Positions 22,870 through 32,014 of a stretch of 64,000 bases of DNA are shown here, piece after piece. The stretch lies in contig JAVVHE010000005.1 of the NCBI GenBank assembly GCA_032249695.1, forward strand, positions 1 to 64,000. Reading direction: 5' to 3'. This DNA comes from JAVVHE01 sp032249695 (GTDB lineage Bacteria > Pseudomonadota > Alphaproteobacteria > Sphingomonadales > Sphingomonadaceae). The position numbers were made by a program, and so were the translations under genes. Each line of letters begins with the position of its first letter. Position 1 is the first letter of the stretch. The notes beneath the pieces are model-generated. The model saw only the letters and a program-made list of their open reading frames with translations, ran no database searches and was not told the origin of the DNA.

Positions 22870-25044
22870 ATGACCGAAGCCATCCACATCACCGTCGATG
22901 CCGACGGCGTCGCCATGCTCACCATCGACGTGCGCGGGCAGTCGATGAACGTCGCGACGCCGGCGTTCTACACAGAGTTCCACGCCGCGCTGGACCGGAT
23001 CGTCTCCGACGAGACCATCAAGGGCGCGGTCATCCACTCGGGCAAGGCGTCCGGGTTCATGGGCGGCGCGGACCTGAAGTCGATGGCCACGATGCTGGGC
23101 GAGCGCGATGAGGGCAAGTCGCGCTCAGCCAGTATCTACAGCCGCGCCAAAACGCTCAGCGCGCTCTACCGGCGCGTCGAAACGATCGGCAAGCCGGTGG
23201 CCATCGCAGTCGACGGAGTCGCGATGGGCGGCGGGTTCGAGCTAGTCATGAGCTGCCACTATCGCGTCGCGAGCGACAGCCCGAAGACCAAGTTCGGCCT
23301 GCCCGAAGTGATGGTCGGCCTGCTGCCCGGCGCGGGCGGCTGCCAGCGGTTGCCGCGGCTTATGGGCATCCAGGCGGCGCTTCCCTACCTGCTTCAGGGC
23401 AAGACGATGTCCGCCGCGGAGGCGAAGCAGTTTGGCGTGATCCACGAGGTCGCGCCCGCAGCCGATATCATCGATACAGCGCGCCACTGGGTGCTGGCCA
23501 ACCCCGGCGTCAAGCAGAACCCGTGGGACGTGAAGGGCTTCAAGCTCCCCGGCGGCGCGGGAATGTTCAACCCTGGATTCGTCCAGACCTTCATGGGCGC
23601 GAACGCGATGGTCCAGAAGGAATCGTGGCGCAATTACAACGCAGTGAAGGCGATCCTGCAGGCCGTCTATGAAGGCAGCCAGCTGCCCATCGACAAGGCG
23701 CTGGACGTGGAAGTGAAGTATTTCACCACGCTTTTCACCGCCCCGCAGGCGGCGAACATGATCCGCACCCTGTTCATCAACAAGCAGGCGGCCGATAAGG
23801 GCGCACGGCGTCCTGCCAGCCTGCCGCCGATGCCGACGCAAAAGCTTGCGATGGTCGGCGCAGGGCTGATGGGCAGCGGCATTGCGATGGTGTCGGCACA
23901 GGCGGGGATCGACGTCGTCCTGCTAGACCGCGACGAGGAAAGCGCGGCCAAAGGCAAGGCCTATACCGAAGAGCGGCTCGCCAAGCGCCGCACCGCGCCC
24001 GAAAAAATGGCGCAGGTGCTTGGCCGTATCACGCCGACGACGGACTATGCCGCGCTGGCTGGATCGGATCTGATTATCGAGGCGGTGTTCGAGGATCCCG
24101 CGCTGAAGCGCGAGGTGACCGCCAAGATCGAAGCAGTCGTCGGGCCGGACACCATGTACGGATCAAATACCTCGACGCTGCCGATCACCGGGTTGCAGGC
24201 GAACTGGAGCAAGCCGGAGAACTTCATCGGTATCCATTTCTTCTCACCCGTTGAAAAGATGCAGCTGGTCGAGATCATTGTGGGCAAGAACACCGGAGAC
24301 GCGGCGATCGCCAAGGCGCTCGATTATGTCCGCCAAATCGGCAAGACGCCGATCGTCGTCAACGACAGGCGCGGCTTCTACACCAGCCGCTGCTTCGCGA
24401 CCTATGTGCAGGAGGGCATGACGCTGCTGGCCGAGGGTGTCACGCCCGCCCTCATCGAGAATAGCGGGCGGCTGGCGGGTATGCCCGTCGGCCCGCTCGC
24501 GGTGGGCGACGAGGTGGCGATCGACCTGATGGGCCGGATCGGAGCGTCAATGGCTGCCGAGGTGCCGGGCTATCAGCCGACGGTGGCGGACGGTGTGGTT
24601 GCGAAGATGCTGGAAAACGACCGCAAGGGCCGCAAGAACAGCAAGGGTTTCTACACCTACCCGGCGGAAAAGGGCTCGAAGAAGCGACTGTGGGAGGGTT
24701 TGGCCGACCTGTTCCCGCGTAGCGCTGCCCAGCCGACGACCGAGGAGGTGCAGGAGCGGCTCATCAAGCGGCAGGTCGTCGAATGCGTTCGCTGCATGGA
24801 GGAGGGGGTGCTGGTGACGCCGGCCGACGGCGACTTGGGCGCGATTTTCGGCTGGGGCTTCGCTCCGTTCACCGGCGGGCCGTTCAGCTTGGTCGACACA
24901 ATGGGCGCGGCGCACTTTGTCGATCATCTGCACCGGCTGGCGGACAAGCACGGCGAGCGCTTTGCCCCGCCGCAACTGCTGATCGACATGGCCCGGACCG
25001 GCCGCACCTTCTACGCGGACTCGGTCGCGCGCGCGGCGGCGTAA
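22870..25044 (+). CDS. Multifunctional enoyl-CoA hydratase / 3-hydroxyacyl-CoA dehydrogenase (FadB/FadJ type)
   Basis: This is the two-step central enzyme of beta-oxidation. The 724-aa protein has an N-terminal crotonase domain (about residues 5-200: oxyanion-hole segments GFMGGADLKSM and GVAMGGGFELVMSCHYRV, and KFGLPEVMVGLLPGAGG). The NAD-binding hydroxyacyl-CoA dehydrogenase domain starts near residue 318 with MVGAGLMGSGIAMVSAQAG, continuing with NTSTLPI, FIGIHFFSPVEKMQLVEI (catalytic His) and the C-terminal dehydrogenase domains. The ATG at 22870 is preceded by GAGGGAG; an upstream ATG at 22834 is less likely. Same strand as acyl-CoA dehydrogenase and thiolase, so one regulon. Confidence 0.93.
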   Translation: MTEAIHITVDADGVAMLTIDVRGQSMNVATPAFYTEFHAALDRIVSDETIKGAVIHSGKASGFMGGADLKSMATMLGERDEGKSRSASIYSRAKTLSALYRRVETIGKPVAIAVDGVAMGGGFELVMSCHYRVASDSPKTKFGLPEVMVGLLPGAGGCQRLPRLMGIQAALPYLLQGKTMSAAEAKQFGVIHEVAPAADIIDTARHWVLANPGVKQNPWDVKGFKLPGGAGMFNPGFVQTFMGANAMVQKESWRNYNAVKAILQAVYEGSQLPIDKALDVEVKYFTTLFTAPQAANMIRTLFINKQAADKGARRPASLPPMPTQKLAMVGAGLMGSGIAMVSAQAGIDVVLLDRDEESAAKGKAYTEERLAKRRTAPEKMAQVLGRITPTTDYAALAGSDLIIEAVFEDPALKREVTAKIEAVVGPDTMYGSNTSTLPITGLQANWSKPENFIGIHFFSPVEKMQLVEIIVGKNTGDAAIAKALDYVRQIGKTPIVVNDRRGFYTSRCFATYVQEGMTLLAEGVTPALIENSGRLAGMPVGPLAVGDEVAIDLMGRIGASMAAEVPGYQPTVADGVVAKMLENDRKGRKNSKGFYTYPAEKGSKKRLWEGLADLFPRSAAQPTTEEVQERLIKRQVVECVRCMEEGVLVTPADGDLGAIFGWGFAPFTGGPFSLVDTMGAAHFVDHLHRLADKHGERFAPPQLLIDMARTGRTFYADSVARAAA

Positions 25045-25094
25045 ACTCCAGAGTTTCTGCCAGATCGGGGCGCGGCAGCCTTCGCTGTCGCCCC
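25043..25094 (+). terminator. Two stem-loops after the beta-oxidation cluster
   Basis: Overlapping the stop codon is a palindrome AAACTC-CA-GAGTTT (25043-25056). It is followed by a GC-rich hairpin from GGGGCG (25067) to CGCCCC (25094) with an internal GCAGC/GCTG extension, then TTCGTC. This is a plausible transcription end for the fadB/J-like gene; the T-run is weak. Confidence 0.5.
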
Positions 25095-25171
25095 TTCGTC
25101 GCCTTCGCAAGAACGTTGCGCGGCTGGCGTAAACGCTCGCCGCATTCCATGCTCGCCGCGATGAGGGTTGG

Positions 25172-26314
25172 GTGAGGCTGGAGCGGATCGCGTCCTATGG
25201 CGACTGGCGGGCGCTCGCCCGCGCGCGACTGCCGCATCTGTTGTTCGAATATATCGACGGCGGCAGCTATGCCGAACAGACGATCCGGGCCAATGCTGAC
25301 GATCTCGCGCGGCTGATGATCGACCAGCGCGTGCTGACCGGCCACGGCGAGCCGTCGCTGGCGACGAACGTTGCGGGGCAGAAGCTGTCGATGCCGCTGC
25401 TGATCGCGCCGGTCGGCTTCCAGGGCATGTTTGCCCGCCGCGGCGAGGTGCAGGGCGCTAGGGCTGCGGCGAACGCGGGCGTGCCCTACTGCCTGTCGAC
25501 TCTGTCGATCTGCCCGATCGAGGAAGTCGCAGCCGCCGCGCCACCGCCGTGGTTTCAGCTCTACGTGACCAGGGACCGCGGCTTTGTGCGGGATATGATT
25601 GCCCGCGCGCACGCCGCCGGCTGCCCGGCGCTGCTGCTGACCGTCGACCTCCCGGTCGCGGGCGCGCGCTACCGCGACTGGCGATCGGGCTTCGCGCACC
25701 CGCATGGTTGGGCGGGGCGGGCGCGGCAGGCGCTCGATGCCGGGCGGCGGCTCGGCTGGATGCAGCAGGTCTATTTCGGCGGCCGACCGCACAGCTTCGG
25801 CAACCTCTCCGGCGTGCTGCCCAGCCAGGCGAGCTTCGCCGAGGCATGGGGCTGGACGCAGGCCAATTTCGACCCGGCGATCGGCTGGCGCGATCTGGAG
25901 GCCGTGCGCGCGGCTTGGCATGGGCCGCTGTTCGTGAAAGGCGTGCTCCACCCCGACGACGCTCGCGAGGCGGGGCGGTGCGGCGCAGACGGCATCATCA
26001 TTTCCAACCACGGCGGTCGCCAGCTCGATGGCGCGCCATCGACGATCAGAGCACTGTCAGCCATCGCCGACGCGGTCGGGTCTGAGCTTGAGCTGCTGTT
26101 CGACGGCGGAGTCCGCTCGGGGCTCGATCTGCTGAAGGCGCTGAAGCTTGGCGCGCGCGCGGTGCTGATCGGTAAGCTCTACGCCTTCGCGCTGGCGTCG
26201 GCTGGCGAGGCGGGGGTGGCGCGGATGCTGTCGATCCTGCGCGCCGAACTGCGCACGGCGATGATTCTGGCCGGCGAGCCCGACGCTGGCTCGACCGCCA
26301 AACGTCGCAGCTAG
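25172..26314 (+). CDS. FMN-dependent alpha-hydroxy-acid oxidase/dehydrogenase (LldD-like)
   Basis: The family oxidises L-lactate, glycolate, mandelate or similar 2-hydroxy acids to 2-oxo acids. This 380-aa protein has the expected FMN barrel motifs: LFEYIDGGSYAEQTIRAN near the N-terminus, PLLIAPVGFQGMFAR, FQLYVTRDR, FVKGVLHPDDA, the catalytic His in ISNHGGRQLDGAPSTI, and DGGVRSGLDLLKALKLGARAV near the end. GTG 25172 follows GAGGGTTGG. The exact substrate is uncertain; L-lactate is the commonest. It ends tail-to-tail with the MpaB-like gene, the two stops overlapping by four bases. Confidence 0.9.
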   Translation: MRLERIASYGDWRALARARLPHLLFEYIDGGSYAEQTIRANADDLARLMIDQRVLTGHGEPSLATNVAGQKLSMPLLIAPVGFQGMFARRGEVQGARAAANAGVPYCLSTLSICPIEEVAAAAPPPWFQLYVTRDRGFVRDMIARAHAAGCPALLLTVDLPVAGARYRDWRSGFAHPHGWAGRARQALDAGRRLGWMQQVYFGGRPHSFGNLSGVLPSQASFAEAWGWTQANFDPAIGWRDLEAVRAAWHGPLFVKGVLHPDDAREAGRCGADGIIISNHGGRQLDGAPSTIRALSAIADAVGSELELLFDGGVRSGLDLLKALKLGARAVLIGKLYAFALASAGEAGVARMLSILRAELRTAMILAGEPDAGSTAKRRS

Positions 26315-27153
26315 GCGGGCCGCATCGCCCAGCGCGTGGTAGCCGCCATCGCTGCGGCGCCGGCAGTCAGCAGCGGCCGCGCCGACAGCGGCACGCCAAG
26401 CCCGTGCATCCGCCGCGCCCAGCGGGGCAGCATCGCGATCGCCGCCGAGAAGGTCAGCGCCTGCACCGGTGCGTAGATCAGAGCGGGCGGCTTCTGGCCC
26501 AACAGCGCGCGCGCCGCAGCGGTGGTCCGCGCATCATGCGCCAGTTGCGGGCGGAAGCCATCGATCACGCGCGAGAGCGCCGCGCGAGTGACGGGTACCG
26601 GATCGGCTCCGAGCGCGCGGGCGATGACGCCGATTTCTGCGAGATAGCGGTCTTGCTGAGCGCCCGGCATCAGCGGATCGCGATAGCGCCGGAAGCTTTC
26701 AAGGAAGCACCACGCCTCAGCGGCGTGCACCCACGCGAGCAGCGCGGGATCGTCGGCGCGATACTGGCCGCCCTGCGGCGTGCGCCCGCGCACCTTGGCG
26801 TGGATCGCTCGCACCTGGCCGATTGCCGCCTCGGCCTGCGCGCGGCTGCCATAGGTTGTCTCGGCGATGAACGCGCTCGTCCGGCGCAGGCGGCCGCGCA
26901 TGTCATGGCGGAAACGCGAATGCTCCCACACGCCCAGCAGCGCAACCGGGTGGAGCATCTGCATCAGCAGCGCAGCGGTGCCGCCGATCATCATCGTGGT
27001 AACGTCGCCGTGGACACGCCAGATCGCCGAGCCGGGGCCGAACAGCCCGGTGTCTGCTCGGTCGATGGTGACGCCGCGGCCGTCCGCGTCGGCGAACGTG
27101 GCGCGGACCTGAGCCGCGACGGCGCGGCGGATGGGATTAAGCGGGTGCGCCAT
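26311..27153 (-). CDS. Oxygenase MpaB family protein (DUF2236)
   Basis: DUF2236/MpaB-type proteins are haem-dependent enzymes related to latex-clearing protein Lcp and to fungal MpaB, which cleaves a sesquiterpene chain; most bacterial members are uncharacterised. The 280-aa protein shows the family pattern: LFGPGSAIWRVHGD at residues 37-50, GTAALLMQMLHPVALLGVWEHS around 58-79, HAKVRGRTPQG, the LLAWVHAAEAWCFLESFRRY segment around 140-158, and a C-terminal FSAAIAMLPRWARRMHG. The His residues in HP, WEHS and WVHA are candidate haem or catalytic ligands. It converges on the hydroxy-acid oxidase gene. Confidence 0.85.
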   Translation of the reverse strand: MAHPLNPIRRAVAAQVRATFADADGRGVTIDRADTGLFGPGSAIWRVHGDVTTMMIGGTAALLMQMLHPVALLGVWEHSRFRHDMRGRLRRTSAFIAETTYGSRAQAEAAIGQVRAIHAKVRGRTPQGGQYRADDPALLAWVHAAEAWCFLESFRRYRDPLMPGAQQDRYLAEIGVIARALGADPVPVTRAALSRVIDGFRPQLAHDARTTAAARALLGQKPPALIYAPVQALTFSAAIAMLPRWARRMHGLGVPLSARPLLTAGAAAMAATTRWAMRPA

Positions 27154-27275
27154 GTGCGCGCTGAACGTGCGCGCTTGGGGGCCGGGTGCCAGGCACCGCG
27201 TGGGTGCGGCGTTATCGCCCGGCCGGGACGGGGCTAGGCCGCGGGCGCCCGGGCTTGTAGGGCAGGCGCGTTCCG

Positions 27276-28148
27276 ATGAGATTGCTGCTCCGCTCCGCGG
27301 CCGTGCTGATGGCGGCGCTGCTGCTCTTGTGCGGTTATGGCTACAGCGAGGCGGTCCGCGCGCCGCGCGTGGTGCGCTACCGTGTCGTCACCCCGATGTG
27401 GACCGAGCCGCCGATCCGCATCGCGCTCGTCTCGGACACGCACGTGATCGGGCCGGATATGCCGCCCGAACGGCTGCGCGCGGTGGTCGCCCAGGTGAAC
27501 GCGCTGAAGCCCGATCTCATCCTGTTGGCAGGCGACTATGTCTCGCGCCGCGTGGTCTCGACGCGGCTTTACGGAGCGGCCGACGCGATCGAGCCATTCG
27601 CCGGGCTGCGCGCGCCGCTCGGCGTATACGCGGTCTACGGCAACCACGATTTCCGGGACGTGCCGCAGCGCGACGTGGCGGGCGCCTTCGCGCGCGCCCA
27701 CGTCCCGCTGATCCGCAACCGCGCGGTGCGCGTGGGCGGCTTCTGGATCGCGGGCCTTGACGATCCGGAGGGTGGCTACCGCGACCCCGCCGACGCACTG
27801 CGCGCGGTTCCGCCCGGAGCGCCGGTTCTGTTCCTGGTGCACAATCCCGATCTCTGGGCGCGCACGCCGGGCCGCGTGGCGATCACCTTCGCGGGCCACA
27901 CGCACGGCGGGCAGGTGGTGCTGCCGCTGATCGGCCCCGGTCCGATGCCTGTCCGGCACCGCGAGTGGGCCCGCGGCGTCTTCACCCGCGGCGACCAGCG
28001 GCTGGTGGTGACCAGCGGCGTCGGAGCAAGCGGCTTCCCCGTCCGCCTCGGCGTGCCGCCCGAGTTCGCGCTGATCGAGCTTAGCGGGCGGCCGCAGGCG
28101 GGAGTGCCGCCGCCCGGGATGTCAGATCGCGTGACAGATCGCAGGTGA
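27276..28148 (+). CDS. Membrane-anchored metallophosphoesterase (YaeI-like)
   Basis: The calcineurin-like phosphoesterase fold hydrolyses phosphoesters using two metals. The 290-aa protein has an N-terminal hydrophobic anchor (residues 7-24) and the full motif series: ALVSDTHV, LLAGDYV, VYGNHDF, FLVHNPD and ITFAGHTHGGQVVLP. E. coli YaeI-type members can act on UDP-2,3-diacylglucosamine or similar substrates; the substrate here is unknown. The C-terminal 30 residues overlap an apparent minus-strand decayed frame. Confidence 0.88.
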   Translation: MRLLLRSAAVLMAALLLLCGYGYSEAVRAPRVVRYRVVTPMWTEPPIRIALVSDTHVIGPDMPPERLRAVVAQVNALKPDLILLAGDYVSRRVVSTRLYGAADAIEPFAGLRAPLGVYAVYGNHDFRDVPQRDVAGAFARAHVPLIRNRAVRVGGFWIAGLDDPEGGYRDPADALRAVPPGAPVLFLVHNPDLWARTPGRVAITFAGHTHGGQVVLPLIGPGPMPVRHREWARGVFTRGDQRLVVTSGVGASGFPVRLGVPPEFALIELSGRPQAGVPPPGMSDRVTDRR

Positions 28149-28383
28149 GCGCTCCGCCCTTCGCGCGGATGGCGACGATGTCGCCGACGCCGTCGATATT
28201 GCGGGAGATCGCAACCGCCCCGCCCAGCAGCACCTCGTCGGCGACCACGACTGCGACCGGTCGCCCGGATGGTGCGCCCGCTCGAACAACTGGTCGCGCG
28301 CGGTGAAGCCGGCGACGATCGCGCCGCCCTTCAGTCCGGCCATCTCATCAGGAGCGAACAGGCCCGCCCGCGAGGGACCCGAT
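28081..28383 (-). pseudogene. Possible frameshifted gene downstream of cysK
   Basis: In frame with, and directly after, the cysK stop codon the minus strand continues SGPSRAGLFAPDEMAGLKGG and AIVAGFTARDQLFERAHHP. At about 28265 the protein-like reading switches frame to GRPVAVVVADEVLLGGAVAI followed by SRNIDGVGDIVAIRAKGGAL. The two parts look like one interrupted protein of roughly 90-100 aa, joined by a single-base shift. I do not recognise the family. The last part overlaps the 3' end of the metallophosphoesterase gene, which argues for caution. Confidence 0.3.
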
Positions 28384-29303
28384 TACTCGACCGGCAGAAA
28401 ATCGGGCACGCTGAGATAGCGTTCGCCCGTGTCGTAGTTGAAGCCCAGCACGCGTGCGTTCTCGGGCAGTTCGGCGAGCTTCTGGCGGATGGCGGCGAGC
28501 GTTGCGCCCGATGAGATGCCGACCAGCATGCCCTCCTCGCGCGCGGCGCGGCGAGCCATCTCCTTGGCGTCGTCGGGCGCGACCTGGATCACGCCGTCGA
28601 TCTGATCGCCATGATAGTTGCCCGGCACGAACCCCGCGCCGATCCCCTGGATCGGGTGCGGACCCGGCTGGCCGCCGCTCAGCACCGGCGACAGGGTCGG
28701 CTCCACCGCGAACACCTTCAGGCTCGGCCAGAGCGGCTTCAGCACCTCGGCACAGGCGGAGATATGCCCGCCGGTGCCGACTCCTGTGACGATCATGTCG
28801 ACAGGGCTGTCCGCGAAATCGCGCAGAATCTCCTGCGCGGTTGTCCGGTGGTGCACGTCGACATTGGCCGGGTTGATGAACTGCTGCGGGATCCACGCGC
28901 CGGGGATGGTCTCGGCAAGCTCCTGCGCCTTGGCGATCGCCGCCTTCATGCCGCCCTCGCGCGGGGTCAGCTCGAAGCTCGCGCCATAAGCGAGCATCAG
29001 TCGGCGGCGCTCGACCGACATGCTTTCGGGCATGACCAGGATCAGCCGGTAGCCCTTGACCGCTGCGACCAGCGCGAGACCGACACCGGTATTGCCGCTC
29101 GTCGGCTCGATGATGGTGCCGCCGGGTTGCAGCCTGCCCTCGCGCTCCGCGGCTTCGACCATCGCCAGCGCGATGCGGTCCTTGATCGAGCCGCCGGGGT
29201 TGGACCGCTCTGACTTCACCCAAACCTCGCGGCCGGGGAACAGCCGGTGCAGGCGGATGTGCGGCGTATCGCCGATCGTTTCCAAGATCGTGTTGGCTCG
29301 CAT
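28383..29303 (-). CDS. cysK: Cysteine synthase (O-acetylserine sulfhydrylase)
   Basis: This PLP enzyme makes cysteine from O-acetylserine and sulfide. The 306-aa protein has the PLP lysine in NPGGSIKDRIAL (Lys42), the substrate loop PTSGNTGVGLALVAA, the phosphate-binding GVGTGGHISACAEVLK, and the cofactor serine region GISSGATLAA near the C-terminus. I chose ATG 29303 (MRANTILETIGDTP), the canonical family N-terminus, although the frame is open further upstream. The absence of an N- or C-terminal CBS domain argues against cystathionine beta-synthase. It is 34 bases downstream of the MFS gene on the same strand, so possibly co-transcribed. Confidence 0.94.
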   Translation of the reverse strand: MRANTILETIGDTPHIRLHRLFPGREVWVKSERSNPGGSIKDRIALAMVEAAEREGRLQPGGTIIEPTSGNTGVGLALVAAVKGYRLILVMPESMSVERRRLMLAYGASFELTPREGGMKAAIAKAQELAETIPGAWIPQQFINPANVDVHHRTTAQEILRDFADSPVDMIVTGVGTGGHISACAEVLKPLWPSLKVFAVEPTLSPVLSGGQPGPHPIQGIGAGFVPGNYHGDQIDGVIQVAPDDAKEMARRAAREEGMLVGISSGATLAAIRQKLAELPENARVLGFNYDTGERYLSVPDFLPVE

Positions 29304-29337
29304 GGGTTGCTCCCCGAGAATGAGGTCGGCCGGGACG

Positions 29338-30603
29338 CTAAGCCGCGTCCGGCAAGCGGTCCAGCCGATCGGCGAGGCGCAGCGCCGGGAACCAGCGTGC
29401 CCACAGCGCCGCGACGATGACCGCGCCCATGCCGCCGGCGATAACCGCAGCGACCGGGCCGAGCAGCGCCGCCAGCACGCCGCTCTCGAACTCGCCCAGC
29501 TCGTTCGATGCGCCGACGAACAGCGAGCTGACCGCTGACACGCGGCCGCGCATTCCATCGGGCGTGTGCAGCTGGATGAGCGTCGAGCGGACGTTGACGC
29601 TCACCATGTCCGCCGCGCCGGTCAGCGCGAGCGCGGCGCACGACAGCCAGAGGTCGCGCGACAAGCCGAAGACGACCGTGCCGACGCCGAACAGCGCCAC
29701 CGCCCAGAACATCTTCGCGCCCGCGCGCCGCCCAAGCGAGCGGCGCGTCAGCCACAGCGCGGTCGCGCCTGCTCCAACCGCAGGGGCAGCGCGCAGGATT
29801 CCCAGCCCCTCCGGCCCGGCGTGGAGGATGTCGCGCGAATAGACCGGCAACAGTGCCGTCGCGCCCCCGAGGATCACCGCGAACAGATCGAGGCTGATCG
29901 CGCCGAACACGATGTCGTTGCGGCGCACATACGACAGGCCCGCACGGATTTCCGCCACCGCCGAGCGCCCGCTCGGCACGGACCGCGTCACGGGTCCGAC
30001 GGCGAGCATCGCTGTGAAAGCGATGACGAGCGCCACCGCCGCTACGGCGTAGGGTGCGCTGGGGCTAATCGCGTAGAGCAGCCCGCCCGCAGGCGGCCCC
30101 GCGATGGCACCGGTCTGCCAGCCGACGCTGTTGAGCGCGATGGCGCGTGGCAGCAGCGCTGGCGGCACCAGGTTGGGCGCAAGCGCTGACAGCGCGGGCG
30201 AAGCGAACGCGCGGCCCACGCCCAGCAGCCCCGCGACCGCGAACAGCGCGGGCAGGCTCTCGGCGCGCCGCCACGCCAGCGCAGCGAGCGCAAGCGCGCA
30301 GATCAGCTCCACCACCAGCGAGGCGCGCACGATATGGCGTCGGTCCGCGCGGTCGGCAGCATAGCCAACGAGCGGCGTCAGCAGCACCACCGGCAGGAAC
30401 TGCGCCAGCCCCACCATCCCCAGCACGAACGCCGCGCGCGAAGTGCCCATGCTGAGCCGCGCCGTATCGTACACCTGCCAGCCGATCACGACGACCAGCA
30501 GCATTTGCGCGAAGGTGCCGCTGAGCTTGGCCGCCCAGAACCGGCGGAAATCGGGATAAGCGAACGGGCCGCGCGGCAGCGGGCGCTCGGGGAGAGCGGG
30601 CAC
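29338..30603 (-). CDS. MFS transporter (EntS/MFS_3-like exporter)
   Basis: This major facilitator protein of about 421 aa has some 10-12 hydrophobic helices. The loop DRADRRHIVR (between helices 2 and 3) is the family's motif A, and FAYPDFRRFWAAKLSG opens the first domain; SVNVRSTLIQLHTPDGMRGRVSAV (residues 320-345 region) is characteristic of the MFS_3/EntS group, which includes enterobactin exporters. The substrate cannot be read from sequence. The GTG at 30603 in front of PALPERPLPRGPFAYPDF is my preferred start; the ATG at 30714 would add a basic 37-residue extension. It precedes cysK on the same strand. Confidence 0.85.
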   Translation of the reverse strand: MPALPERPLPRGPFAYPDFRRFWAAKLSGTFAQMLLVVVIGWQVYDTARLSMGTSRAAFVLGMVGLAQFLPVVLLTPLVGYAADRADRRHIVRASLVVELICALALAALAWRRAESLPALFAVAGLLGVGRAFASPALSALAPNLVPPALLPRAIALNSVGWQTGAIAGPPAGGLLYAISPSAPYAVAAVALVIAFTAMLAVGPVTRSVPSGRSAVAEIRAGLSYVRRNDIVFGAISLDLFAVILGGATALLPVYSRDILHAGPEGLGILRAAPAVGAGATALWLTRRSLGRRAGAKMFWAVALFGVGTVVFGLSRDLWLSCAALALTGAADMVSVNVRSTLIQLHTPDGMRGRVSAVSSLFVGASNELGEFESGVLAALLGPVAAVIAGGMGAVIVAALWARWFPALRLADRLDRLPDAA

Positions 30604-30800
30604 GGCCGACCGTTTAGCCGAGCGCAGCCGCCGCGCCAACCGCAGTCGGCTCGCTGCTGCTGTGGAAATAATCGTTCCGCGCACGGCTGTGCCGAACAGG
30701 ATGCGTTCCCACATCGGTTATCGAAATCATTTGGTTAGGGTTAAGCACCAAATCCGCTTGGTCAAACGCGGCGCGGAAAGGTGCAGCAAGCGGAACTGCC

Positions 30801-31039
30801 AGCTTACGCCCATTTCTGATTGGAACGCTGGCCCTGGCGATGGCTCCCGTCTTCCCGCAGCGGCGCAGAGCGCGGGCGAAAGGCAGTTGATTGCGATCGA
30901 GAATCGCTGGGCGACGACGCCGGTTCCAAAGACCGTAAAGGCGCTGGAGGGCATTATGGCGCCCGATTTCACCTCGCAGGGCGAGGGGCCCGTTCTGAAC
31001 GGCAGCCCCAGGCTTAGGTTTTCAGGTCGAACGGCGTGA
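30801..31039 (+). pseudogene. Truncated and frameshifted NTF2-like (DUF4440/SnoaL-type) exported protein
   Basis: One frame gives a signal-peptide-like SLRPFLIGTLALAMAPVF (30801-30854). The adjacent frame continues PAAAQSAGERQLIAIENRWA and then ...VPKTVKALEGIMAPDFTSQG. Exported DUF4440 proteins have the same layout: a signal peptide ending in A-A-A-Q, then E..I..LE.RW....... D...L..I...DF. The C-terminal half of the domain is missing, cut off at the queuosine-transporter gene that converges on it. Homology is judged by eye. Confidence 0.45.
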
Positions 31040-31790
31040 AGCTGGTGCCGGTATCGAAGACGTCGACCCCTTCGCTGCGCTTCAGCCGGCCGACGACCCA
31101 GTAGGTGACGGGAGTGAGGAACACCTCCCAGCCCACCTTGCCGAGGTAGTTCACCAGCATGATGTTCAGCACCAGCCTGTTGTCCCACACGCCGTAGAAC
31201 GCGAGCGGGTAGAAGATGAGCGTGTCGACGCCCTGGCCGCAGATCGTCGAGCCGATGGTGCGTGTCCACAGTTTGCGCCCTGCGGTCAACACCTTCATGC
31301 GCGCGAGCACATAGGCGTTGGCGAACTCGCCCGCCCAGAAGGCGGCGATGGATGCGAAGAAGATGCGCGGCACCTGGCCGAACACGGCTTCCAGCGCGGG
31401 CTGGTTGGTGAAGCGCGGCGCGGGCGGCATCTTGACCACCGCCCAGCTCATGAACGCGATGAACAGCGATGCGCCGAACCCCGCCCAGACGACGCGGCGC
31501 GCGCGTGCGTAGCCATAGACTTCGGTGAGCACGTCGCCCAGGATGTAGCTGACCGGGAAGAACAAAATGCCCGCGCCGAACTCGACCGGCCCCAGGCGAC
31601 CGAGCGGGCCGAGATCGAACGTGCCGAGCGTCGCGGCCTTGGATGCGCCGATCACGTTCGATCCGATGAGGATCGTCACGAACGCCGCCATGCAGAAATC
31701 GTAATATTTGAACTCGCGGCCCGAGAGCTGCGAGGCTTCGACCGCGCGGATGCCGGATGGCTCTGCGACGAGCGCCGGGGAGGCTAGCAC
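31014..31790 (-). CDS. Queuosine precursor transporter (YhhQ family)
   Basis: YhhQ-family (DUF165, COG1738) membrane proteins import queuine precursors such as preQ0/preQ1 for tRNA queuosine modification. The 258-aa protein has about six hydrophobic segments and typical motifs: FFPVSYILGDVLTEVYGYARAR near residues 77-98, WAGEFANAYVLARMK, the TRTIGSTICGQGVDTLIFYPLAF segment, and GKVGWEVFLTPVTYWVV near the C-terminus. The substrate is known for the family, not tested here. It is divergent from the Y-family polymerase gene. Confidence 0.9.
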   Translation of the reverse strand: MLASPALVAEPSGIRAVEASQLSGREFKYYDFCMAAFVTILIGSNVIGASKAATLGTFDLGPLGRLGPVEFGAGILFFPVSYILGDVLTEVYGYARARRVVWAGFGASLFIAFMSWAVVKMPPAPRFTNQPALEAVFGQVPRIFFASIAAFWAGEFANAYVLARMKVLTAGRKLWTRTIGSTICGQGVDTLIFYPLAFYGVWDNRLVLNIMLVNYLGKVGWEVFLTPVTYWVVGRLKRSEGVDVFDTGTSFTPFDLKT

Positions 31791-32014
31791 CGGGCGCCCC
31801 CAAGGGTTGCGAACGTCGCCCGCCGTTCAGCACGCTCGGCAAGGGTAGGAGACGAGCAGGGCGAACAGCGGCGCGCAGCGGGGCAGGGCGGCGGAAAGGC
31901 GGGGGAGCGGTCCACCGGCGTTATCAGCCAGCCAACATCCTCCATTGCAAGGCCGAGTTGCCCGCGCGGCGTCAGCGCGCGGCCCCGGTGGCGCGCGTTC
32001 GGTTTCTGTTCCAT

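Noticed and set aside
31757..32014. N-terminal extension of the Y-family polymerase
   Set aside because: The region is antisense to the start of the queuosine transporter and lacks polymerase homology; the palm domain begins right after ATG 32015.
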